Notes under the pieces: model-generated
Seen by the model: only the letters and a program-made list of their open reading frames with translations
Databases searched by the model: none
What the model was told of the DNA's origin: nothing
Shown here: piece after piece, positions 1 to 6,433 of the stretch
How positions within the stretch are numbered: the first letter of the stretch is position 1
Layout of the letters: each line of letters begins with the position of its first letter
Position numbers and translations under genes: made by a program
Assembly (NCBI GenBank): GCA_900557435.1
Contig: USSH01000002.1
Location: 1 to 25,583 of the forward strand
Direction of reading: 5' to 3'
Source of the DNA: an uncultured Coprococcus sp.
GTDB taxonomy: Bacteria; Bacillota; Clostridia; Lachnospirales; Lachnospiraceae
DNA length: 25,583 nt

Positions 1-549
1 CCGATCATCAAGATTGAGCAGATGGATACATGCGCAACATGCATAAACAATATGCTTAAGTATTCGCAGATTACACGTATCAACGAGGTCAAGAGACAGA
101 GCGAGCTTATGATGTTGTTTGCTACTATTATGGAAGATAATACATCCGAGCAGCAGGAGAAAGACAATGTAGAGTATCCAAGTAAGATATATGTCAAGGC
201 TGCAGTTGATTTCATTACTGAGAAGTATATGAACAAGATCAAGATAGATGACATTGCGGACTTCATAGGAATAAGCCGAAGTCATCTGACAGGAAGCTTT
301 AAGAAAGAAATGGGTGTGTCACCACAGGAATATCTGATCAATTTCCGATTGGAGAAAGCAGCAAGTCTGCTTAGATCTTCAAAGGAACAGATCAATATAA
401 TCGCATATCAGTGTGGTTATGAGGATTCGCTTTCATTCTCAAAGGCATTTAAGCAGAAGTTTGGGATGAGTCCGAAATCATTCCGAAATCTTGAAGTGGA
501 GCTTGAGACAAGTAAAGCCAAGGGTGACCATGAAGCATCTAAGCTTTAG
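1..549 (+). CDS. AraC-family transcriptional regulator, C-terminal part (5' end outside window)
   Basis: The frame is open from base 1, so this is the 3' part of a longer gene; the ATG at 22 is probably internal. The visible 182 residues hold a short linker-like region, then a complete AraC-type DNA-binding domain with two helix-turn-helix units: around 'KIDDIADFIGISRSHLTGSF' and the signature stretch 'IIAYQCGYEDSLSFSKAFKQ' followed by 'FGMSPKSFR'. Family knowledge: AraC/XylS activators with an N-terminal sugar-sensing cupin (MsmR/RafR type) control neighbouring sugar transporter operons. The context (alpha-galactosidase and sugar ABC genes downstream) suggests that role here, with the effector probably an alpha-galactoside; this is inference, since the sensing domain lies outside the window. 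A hairpin terminator follows the stop. Confidence 0.9.
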   Translation, partial: PIIKIEQMDTCATCINNMLKYSQITRINEVKRQSELMMLFATIMEDNTSEQQEKDNVEYPSKIYVKAAVDFITEKYMNKIKIDDIADFIGISRSHLTGSFKKEMGVSPQEYLINFRLEKAASLLRSSKEQINIIAYQCGYEDSLSFSKAFKQKFGMSPKSFRNLEVELETSKAKGDHEASKL

Positions 550-600
550 ATGTTACAAAATATAGAGATGCAACAGACTCTATCATAAAAAAGAATCATA

Positions 601-658
601 AAAAAGGATATATATTCCGTGTGTAAGATATCAGGGAATATATATCCTTTTTCTGTTG
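601..658. terminator. Bidirectional Rho-independent terminator
   Basis: An 18-bp perfect inverted repeat (601-618 and 635-652, arm AAAAAGGATATATATTCC) encloses a 16-nt loop. The stem has A-runs on its left and T-runs on its right, so it can end transcription in both directions. It sits between the convergent AraC gene and the DUF624 gene, as expected. Confidence 0.85.
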
Positions 659-700
659 TTATTTCTGTATCCGGGAAATTATTATTTTCTACAATACCCT

Positions 701-1582
701 TTATTTTCTACCCGGGTTGCTGACTTCCAGTTTCTTTGTTACTTTTCTTGGATCAACCGGATGTGAAGATTCATGATCTGCATCTTTCTGATCTGCATCT
801 TTCTTGTCTGCATCTTTCCGGTCTGTATCTTTCCGGTCTGCATCTTTCTGGTCTGCGACTTCCTGTACTTCATTGTCATTTTTTCCTAATGACTTATCTG
901 GAGCATCTATAGGCTTCATCCATGAGTCCGGATTATCGTCCGAGTACTGTTTTGTCACATCCTCAAGATAAGGGGAGAACGCCTTGACAAACATGAATGA
1001 TGACAGGTAAGCTATCAGTCCAAATCCACATACTATCAAAATAAATATTCCTACCATAAATATCTGTGGACTTGCCAGTAGAAAATATATAGGCAGAGTG
1101 TAAAGTATCATAATAAGTATAGTAAATATAAAATTCTTTGCTGCAAAGAATATTGATTGTAATATCAGTTCTTTTAATGTGTTCTCAAATGCGCATATGA
1201 CTGGAAACAGATAAATGGCAATGAAACATGTCAGTATGAACAGTACAACACAGGTATAATACATGGCAGCACTCTCCTGCGGACCGCCCTTGCCAAAAAG
1301 GTTGAAATCCATGGAGAATACAAATGAGATCAGTAAAAACAAAATCCATGCAATGGTTGACTGTTTGAAGTTGTCCTTAAATCCTTTAAAGAATGTCTTA
1401 ACAATTCCCCCACACTCTCCGGTACGTTGTTTCTTTAATAATGTGTAGTACATGGCACTCATTGACGCGCCTATGGTGAATATCGGAATGCTACATATTA
1501 TAAATAGAATGTTCACCACTATAATGTCGCCAATTGTGCCAAAGACTCTGGTAAACCAGCCGTCGCTGCTGAAAATGTTCAT
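701..1582 (-). CDS. DUF624 / YesL-family membrane protein
   Basis: A 293-residue integral membrane protein. The start chosen is ATG at 1582, preceded by AGGAGGT 5-6 nt upstream; an in-frame ATG 66 bases further out lacks such a site. The N-terminus 'MNIFSSDGWFTRVFGTIGD' and the following segment 'IFTIGASMSAMYYTLLKK' are characteristic of the YesL/DUF624 family. About five hydrophobic segments span residues 20-210. Family knowledge: these proteins sit beside oligosaccharide ABC transporters of the MalFG/YesPQ type in Firmicutes; their biochemical function is unknown. The last 60 or so residues are very hydrophilic and contain a tandem pentapeptide (KDADQ/KDADR, five to six copies) encoded by 15-bp DNA repeats, which is not a usual part of the family. 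Transcribed away from the sugar-binding protein gene across a shared upstream region. Confidence 0.85.
   Translation of the reverse strand: MNIFSSDGWFTRVFGTIGDIIVVNILFIICSIPIFTIGASMSAMYYTLLKKQRTGECGGIVKTFFKGFKDNFKQSTIAWILFLLISFVFSMDFNLFGKGGPQESAAMYYTCVVLFILTCFIAIYLFPVICAFENTLKELILQSIFFAAKNFIFTILIMILYTLPIYFLLASPQIFMVGIFILIVCGFGLIAYLSSFMFVKAFSPYLEDVTKQYSDDNPDSWMKPIDAPDKSLGKNDNEVQEVADQKDADRKDTDRKDADKKDADQKDADHESSHPVDPRKVTKKLEVSNPGRK
777..858 (-). repeat. 15-bp tandem repeat inside the DUF624 gene
   Basis: Five full copies and a partial sixth of a 15-bp unit (plus-strand TCTGCATCTTTCYKG) encode the charged pentapeptide K-D-A-D-Q/R/K near the C-terminus. The unit is a multiple of three, so copy number can change without breaking the frame. 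Variants occur (one copy has TGTATC, giving KDTD). Confidence 0.85.
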
Positions 1583-2002
1583 AAAAAACCTCCTGATGTA
1601 AATACTAATATAAAATGTAAATACTAATCTAGTATAGAACAGACACATTCGTGTTTATATCTGCGGAAAATGTGTCATCTTAGCATAAGTTAACTATAGC
1701 ACAAAAAGACATGTCGTAATATAGCAAGTTTTACAAATTACCATATGCATTCTACATTTTGCCATAAAATAGCACAAAAATAGCAAGCTTAACTACTTAA
1801 AAATATACATTTGTGACAAAAACCCATGACATTTTGACATTTTTCCATGTAAAAATATTCACCAAAATTTTATAATTCAATCATAGAAAGCACACAGAAC
1901 GCCGTAAGGCGAATCGGCAGAATAAGACACAGAATTCAGGGTATGAAAGAGAATGTGGGTGTCGTAAATCCTGCCGGTGATGTAAAAAAGGAGGAAGGTT
2001 TT
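1583..2002. promoter_or_regulatory. Divergent regulatory region between DUF624 and the sugar-binding protein gene
   Basis: This 420-bp AT-rich stretch has no gene. A perfect TATAAT lies at 1871-1876, but the matching -35 position (TGTAAA, 1848-1853) is weak, which is typical of activator-dependent promoters. Upstream, TAGCA occurs five times (1681, 1697, 1722, 1770, 1781); two of these clusters share the arrangement TAGCACAAAAA followed by TAGCAAG. These are candidate operator sites for an AraC-type regulator. A TTGACA at 1834-1839 is too far (31 bp) from the TATAAT to be its -35. A small GCC-GTAA-GGC hairpin lies at 1901-1910 in the likely leader. Site function is inferred from position only. 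Confidence 0.5.
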
Positions 2003-3310
2003 ATGAGAAGAACAATGAAGAAAGCAGTAGCAGTAGGGCTTGCAGCAGCAACAGCATTTTCACTGTGCGCATGTGGCGGCGGTGATGGAAGCAAGGGTAG
2101 CAGTAAGGATGCACTTGAGGTAGTTATCTGGGATAACAACCAGCAGAAGGGTCTGCAGCAGATATGTGATCTCTTCACAGAAGAGACAGGAATCAAGGTT
2201 GATGTACAGGTTAAGGAGTGGGATTCATACTGGACACTTCTTGAGGCTGGAGCATCAGGTGGAGATATGCCGGATGTATTCTGGATGCACTCCAACAACT
2301 CACAGATGTACATGAAGAACAACAAGCTCTTAAAGCTTGACGACTACATCGAGAAGAGTGATAAGGTTGATATGAGCAACTACATGTCAGAGATCACAGA
2401 GCTCTACACATATGATGGCTCGTATTACGCAATACCAAAGGATTATGATACTATCGCTCTCTGGTATAACAAGAAGATGTTCGATGATGCAGGACTTTCT
2501 TATCCAGATGAGACATGGACATGGGATGACCTCTATGAGGCAGCTAAGAAGCTTACAAAGGATGACGGTTCACAGTATGGTTTCTGTATGAATACATCAA
2601 ACGATCAGGATACTTACTACAACATGGTTTACTCAATGGGCGGTTACATCGTAAATGACGATCACACAAAGTCAGGATATGATGATGCCAACACTATCAA
2701 GGCTATGGATTATGTAGGAAAGCTCCTCAAGGATTGTTGTCCACCGGCAACAACAATGTCAGAGACAGGTACAGACGTTATGTTCCAGTCAGGCACAGTA
2801 GCAATGATCACACAGGGTTCATGGATGACAGCAGGATTCCTTGACAACGAGTATCTCGTTGAGAACTGTGACGTAGCAATTCTTCCATATGACAAGACAA
2901 CAGGCATGAGAACTTCTATCTGTAACGGACTTGGATGGGCTGCATCAGCTGACACAAAGAGACCAGATGACTGCTGGAAGCTTATCGAGTGGTTCGGTTC
3001 AAAGGAGATGCAGGAGAAGCAGGCTGAGCTCGGTGTAACAATGTCAGCTTACAACAACACATCAGACAAGTGGGTAAATTGCACAGACAAGTTCAACCTC
3101 AACGCTTACCTTGATATCACAAAGGAGTCAACAGTTTCAGGCGTAACAAATGAGCTTGTACTCAGACCTTACACATACAATTCAACAGTATGGTCACAGG
3201 CAGCACAGACCTTCTTCGCAGATGCATGGGCAGACCCATCAAAGATGGAGCAGTCATGTAAGGATTTTGCAACACAGATGAACGAGTACATCGCAGAGGA
3301 AGACAAGTAA
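2003..3310 (+). CDS. Extracellular sugar-binding lipoprotein of an ABC importer
   Basis: A 435-residue solute-binding protein of family 1 (MalE/MsmE/UgpB type). The ATG at 2003 follows AAGGAGGAAGG and begins a classic lipoprotein signal: basic start, hydrophobic stretch, then 'FSLCACGGG', with Cys24 the likely lipidated residue (Cys22 is an alternative). The mature part starts with 'EVVIWDNNQQKGLQQICDLF' and 'FTEETGIKVDVQ', as usual for the family, and 'AIPKDYDTIALWYNKKMFDD' is a typical hinge segment. It captures the sugar outside the membrane and delivers it to the two permeases that follow. The neighbouring alpha-galactosidase points to an alpha-galactoside ligand (inference). Codon use suggests high expression. 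Confidence 0.93.
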   Translation: MRRTMKKAVAVGLAAATAFSLCACGGGDGSKGSSKDALEVVIWDNNQQKGLQQICDLFTEETGIKVDVQVKEWDSYWTLLEAGASGGDMPDVFWMHSNNSQMYMKNNKLLKLDDYIEKSDKVDMSNYMSEITELYTYDGSYYAIPKDYDTIALWYNKKMFDDAGLSYPDETWTWDDLYEAAKKLTKDDGSQYGFCMNTSNDQDTYYNMVYSMGGYIVNDDHTKSGYDDANTIKAMDYVGKLLKDCCPPATTMSETGTDVMFQSGTVAMITQGSWMTAGFLDNEYLVENCDVAILPYDKTTGMRTSICNGLGWAASADTKRPDDCWKLIEWFGSKEMQEKQAELGVTMSAYNNTSDKWVNCTDKFNLNAYLDITKESTVSGVTNELVLRPYTYNSTVWSQAAQTFFADAWADPSKMEQSCKDFATQMNEYIAEEDK

Positions 3311-3342
3311 TCCTACAGAGCATTTATAAGATAACATAACGG

Positions 3343-3366
3343 TGGGTAGGATGAAGGTCCTACCCA
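3343..3366 (+). promoter_or_regulatory. Intercistronic stem-loop after the binding-protein gene
   Basis: TGGGTAGGA (3343-3351), a 6-nt loop TGAAGG, and TCCTACCCA (3358-3366) form a perfect 9-bp hairpin without a T-run. Such hairpins between a binding protein and its permeases commonly protect the upstream mRNA or partly block readthrough, so that more binding protein than permease is made. That role is inferred from position. Confidence 0.6.
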
Positions 3367-3427
3367 TTGCTTACCAGAAACAGGCGGGGTGTTAATTACA
3401 ATATAAATGAATAAGAGGAGGGATTTT

Positions 3428-4474
3428 ATGTCAGATAACAAGAAGAAACCTGATACCAAGGCAGCTGAGACAAAGGCGGCTGAGGAGAAGGATGTTCAGA
3501 CAAAGAAAGTAGAAGAAAAAGCGGCTGAGATAATCCAGGCTACAGAGACACAGACAGTTAAGCCGGCAGTAGCAGAAGATAAAGAGTTCAAGAAAAAGAG
3601 GTCAACAACATGGGAAAGAAACCAGCGTAAATGGGGCTGGGCATTCATCCTCCCGACAATGATAGGAATCATTGTACTTAACTTATGGCCTATAGTACAG
3701 ACAATATATCAGTCATTCTGTAAGGTTGGTTCATTCGGAACATCAACATTTGCAGGATTTGACAACTACAAGAAGATGTTCGCCGACCCAGAGGTATGGC
3801 AGTCACTTCTCAATACATTCAAGTATGCGATAATTGAGGTTCCATTCTCAATCGCAATTGCACTTGTACTTGCAGTATTCCTGAATCGTAAGATGCATGG
3901 AAGAACAGTATACAGAGCAATATTCTTCCTGCCAATGGTAGTTGCACCTGCAGCTGTAGCCATGGTATGGAGATGGTTATACAATTCACAGTTCGGTCTG
4001 TTAAACCACATCCTTGGTGCAAAGATCGAGTGGATATCCAATCCAAAGATCGCTTGGATCTCTGTTGCGATCATCGGTGTTTGGTCGATCATAGGTTACA
4101 ACATGGTTCTGTTCCTTGCAGGACTTCAGGAGATACCTAAGGATTACTACGAGGCAGCGGATATTGACGGAGCATCAGGAGTAAGAGCTTTCTTCAAGAT
4201 CACTCTTCCACTTCTCTCTCCTACAGTATTCTTCGTACTCGTAACAAGAGTAATCGGAGCACTTCAGGTATTCGACCTTGTATACATGGTAATGGATATT
4301 TCCAATCCGGCCCTCAAGAAGACAGAGTCCATCGTATATCTGTTCTACCAGTACTCATTCCAGAATGGTAACAAGGGTTATGGATCAGCAATAGTAGTTC
4401 TTCTTCTCGCAGTCATCATGGTACTTACGGTATTCCAGATGATAGGTCAGAAGAAGTGGGTTCATTATAACTAG
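3428..4474 (+). CDS. Sugar ABC transporter permease, MalF type
   Basis: A 348-residue inner-membrane permease with six predicted transmembrane segments. The ATG at 3428 is chosen because AGGAGGG lies 5 nt upstream; an ATG 21 bases earlier overlaps that site. The permease (BPD_transp_1) signature loop 'EAADIDGASGVRAFFKITLP' starts at about residue 242 and contacts the ATPase. The first membrane segment is 'WGWAFILPTMIGIIVLNLWP'. The N-terminus carries an unusual 55-residue Lys/Glu/Ala-rich extension with KAAE-like repeats, longer than normal for the family. It partners with the next gene to form the channel. No ATPase gene is nearby. Confidence 0.93.
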   Translation: MSDNKKKPDTKAAETKAAEEKDVQTKKVEEKAAEIIQATETQTVKPAVAEDKEFKKKRSTTWERNQRKWGWAFILPTMIGIIVLNLWPIVQTIYQSFCKVGSFGTSTFAGFDNYKKMFADPEVWQSLLNTFKYAIIEVPFSIAIALVLAVFLNRKMHGRTVYRAIFFLPMVVAPAAVAMVWRWLYNSQFGLLNHILGAKIEWISNPKIAWISVAIIGVWSIIGYNMVLFLAGLQEIPKDYYEAADIDGASGVRAFFKITLPLLSPTVFFVLVTRVIGALQVFDLVYMVMDISNPALKKTESIVYLFYQYSFQNGNKGYGSAIVVLLLAVIMVLTVFQMIGQKKWVHYN

Positions 4475-4489
4475 GAAGGGGGAATCGAT

Positions 4490-5332
4490 ATGACAAGAGG
4501 CGTACAGTTTAAGAGAAGAATGCAGAGATTATTGATTCACCTCATTCTGATCGTATTTTCAATCATTATGATAGTGCCATTTGCATGGATGACACTCACA
4601 GCATTTAAGACAGTAACAGAGGCAACTTCAGTAAGTCCATTCGTAATATTCCCATCACAGTGGCGTACAGACGCGTTCACAACTGTTTGGAATAACATGA
4701 ACTTCCTTGTTCTCTACAAGAACACATTACTGCTCATATTCTTCAGAGTTGTGTGTGCATGTCTCACAGCAACACTTGCAGGATATGCATTTGCAAGACT
4801 TAAGTTCAAGGGCAGAGACTTTATGTTCTCTCTGATACTTTTCCAGATGATGATTCCTTCACAGATATTCATCATCCCACAGTTCCTGATGATCAGTAAG
4901 ATGGGCATGACAAATACCATGTTCGCTCTGGTATTCCCAGGAATTGTAACAGCGTTCGGTACTTTCCTGCTTAAGCAGGCTTACATGGGACTTCCTGGAG
5001 ATCTCGAGGAGGCAGCAAGACTTGACGGATGTAACATTCCAAAGACATTCGTGTTCGTTATGGCTCCGCTTGCAAGATCATCGATGGTTGCCCTCGGTAT
5101 ATTCACAGCAGTGTTCGCATTCAAGGATCTGATGTGGCCACTGGTTGTAAACAGCAGTGCAAACAAGATGCCGCTCTCAGCAGCTCTTGCAACAATGCAG
5201 GGACAGTATCAGTCCAACTATCCACAGCTGATGGCTGCATCTCTTATATCATGTATACCAATGATAGTTATATACCTGATATTCCAGAAGCAGTTCGTAG
5301 AAGGTATCGCAACATCAGGTGGAAAGCTCTAA
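4490..5332 (+). CDS. Sugar ABC transporter permease, MalG type
   Basis: A 280-residue inner-membrane permease, the second channel subunit. The ATG at 4490 follows GGAAGGGGG at a normal distance and lies 15 bp after the MalF-type gene, so the two are clearly co-transcribed. The permease signature 'EEAARLDGCNIPKTFVFVMA' starts at residue 173. The conserved segment 'LIVFSIIMIVPFAWMTLTAF' forms the first membrane helix, and 'FQKQFVEGIATSGGKL' is the usual MalG-family end (family members end in 'QRYFVEGLTAGAVKG'-like sequence). With no ATP-binding gene in the window, a shared MsmK/MsmX-like ATPase from elsewhere probably powers it (family knowledge plus inference). Confidence 0.94.
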   Translation: MTRGVQFKRRMQRLLIHLILIVFSIIMIVPFAWMTLTAFKTVTEATSVSPFVIFPSQWRTDAFTTVWNNMNFLVLYKNTLLLIFFRVVCACLTATLAGYAFARLKFKGRDFMFSLILFQMMIPSQIFIIPQFLMISKMGMTNTMFALVFPGIVTAFGTFLLKQAYMGLPGDLEEAARLDGCNIPKTFVFVMAPLARSSMVALGIFTAVFAFKDLMWPLVVNSSANKMPLSAALATMQGQYQSNYPQLMAASLISCIPMIVIYLIFQKQFVEGIATSGGKL

Positions 5333-5361
5333 AGAAAGTTAAAGAAGATATTTTATATGAC

Positions 5362-5397
5362 CACAGGGTGACGTCACATACTGACGCCACCCTTGTG
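5362..5397 (+). terminator. Strong intergenic hairpin after the permease genes
   Basis: CACAGGGTGACGTCA (5362-5376) can pair with TGACGCCACCCTTGTG (5382-5397) around a 5-nt loop, with one bulge and one mismatch. It lies 30 bp after the permease stop. There is no clear T-run (GAAATATAT follows), so it could be an inefficient terminator or an mRNA-stabilising element. Confidence 0.5.
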
Positions 5398-5398
5398 A

Positions 5399-5562
5399 AA
5401 TATATCGTAAGTGCGGAGCACTTGCGATGTTGTGGACGCCGCGCGGAGCGCTTCTCATGCGTCTGCTCCAAAATATATCGTAAATACGAAGTATTTACGA
5501 TGCCGTGGACGCCGCGCGGAGCGCCTTTCATGCGTCCACTCCCAATATATCGTAAGTGCGAA
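5399..5562 (+). repeat. Tandem hairpin-bearing intergenic repeat (two copies plus a partial third)
   Basis: A unit of 72-73 bp begins with AATATATCGTAA at 5399, 5472 and 5544; the third copy breaks off after about 19 bp. Each full unit contains two hairpins. The first is CGTAAGTGC-GGA-GCACTTGCG in copy 1 and TCGTAAATAC-GAA-GTATTTACGA in copy 2. The second is GTGGACGC ... GCGTCCAC (copy 2) or GCGTCTGC (copy 1), enclosing GCGC-GGA-GCGC. Paired positions change together between copies, so the folded form is conserved. There is no coding role: short ORFs across it are shadows. The ribosome site of the next gene follows directly at 5566-5573. Confidence 0.85.
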
Positions 5563-5579
5563 ACGAAAGGAGGACGTCT

Positions 5580-6260
5580 ATGAAAAATCCGGTAATCACG
5601 GAAGAGGAAAAACAGAAGATCAAAGAGATGGACTCCACACGAAAAAAAATAGGATATATCTGGGATTATTACAAGCTTTGGATAATCGGTGCTGTCGTTC
5701 TCGTGGGACTTGTAGTGTATTTCACCGTTGTGTTTGCAACGAGGGAGAACAAGCCGATACTGGATGTCGTTCTTGTGAACAACTACGATGATATTTCAGA
5801 GGACAGTAAACTGACACAGGGGTTTGTGTCGTATGCAGGGGAAGAGAATCTTCCGGGAAGGGTTACATTTGACAACAATGCATTTTTTAATCTGGCAAAT
5901 AACTCAGATTATAAGAACAGTTATTATATGAAGGTGCTGGCATACCTTGAGGCGGACACTGCCCAGGCAGTCATGTGCCAGTATGACAATCTCATAGGTC
6001 TGGCGAAGAGCGGCAGACTTGCAGACCTGTCGGATGAGAAGGTCGGCGATATATTTGATAAGTATAAGGATAAGATAATTTATTACGAGGATGAAGATGG
6101 AAAGAAGATACCTGTCGGAATAGATATATCTGAAGGATACAAGGCAGCAGGACTTACTGAGTACACAGATGGCAAGGCATATATCGGATTGTCAGCATAT
6201 GCGGCGGACTATGGGTATGTGGAGAAATTTGTGGACTACATGGTGGAACTTGGAAAATAG
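5580..6260 (+). CDS. One-pass membrane protein with extracellular domain, function unknown
   Basis: A 226-residue protein. The ATG at 5580 follows AAAGGAGG at 6-7 nt; an earlier in-frame ATG at 5556 lies inside the repeat element. Residues 1-32 are hydrophilic, 'IGYIWDYYKLWIIGAVVLVG' (24-43) leads into one membrane helix (about 33-53), and the remaining 170 residues are predicted outside. The 'YIWDYYKLWII' entry motif resembles a set of hypothetical proteins common in Lachnospiraceae and Ruminococcaceae; I know no function for them. It sits between the transporter and the alpha-galactosidase, which suggests an accessory envelope role in the same locus. No enzyme motif is visible. Confidence 0.75.
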   Translation: MKNPVITEEEKQKIKEMDSTRKKIGYIWDYYKLWIIGAVVLVGLVVYFTVVFATRENKPILDVVLVNNYDDISEDSKLTQGFVSYAGEENLPGRVTFDNNAFFNLANNSDYKNSYYMKVLAYLEADTAQAVMCQYDNLIGLAKSGRLADLSDEKVGDIFDKYKDKIIYYEDEDGKKIPVGIDISEGYKAAGLTEYTDGKAYIGLSAYAADYGYVEKFVDYMVELGK

Positions 6261-6433
6261 CTTTTAAGAAGTTCGTATGGAACCCCAAAATGTAAAAATT
6301 GCAGGGAATTGAATAAAAACTTAATCAGGAATACATTCCGGCGGTGCCGGTTGTAGATAAATTATGAGGAAAGACCAGTCAAATGGAATTTGGCTGTAGA
6401 GAAACTGGAGATCATGAAAAGGAGGACTTGGGC
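6261..6433 (+). promoter_or_regulatory. Leader before the alpha-galactosidase gene
   Basis: This 173-bp gap holds a CCGGC-GGT-GCCGG hairpin (6338-6350) about 85 bp before the start codon and no T-run after it. I see no convincing -35/-10 pair; transcription from upstream is plausible. The ribosome site AAAGGAGG at 6418-6425 decides the ATG at 6434. Confidence 0.35.

Noticed and set aside
1834..1839. TTGACA as -35 for the sugar operon
   Set aside because: It is 31 bp from the TATAAT, and no good -10 lies at 16-18 bp.
1848..1861. Possible CcpA (cre) site TGTAAAAATATTCA
   Set aside because: The outer bases fit but the central CG essential to cre sites is absent.
5134..5791. Overlapping plus-strand ORFs across the hairpin repeats
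   Set aside because: They overlap the permease and the following gene in other frames and encode only translated repeat sequence.
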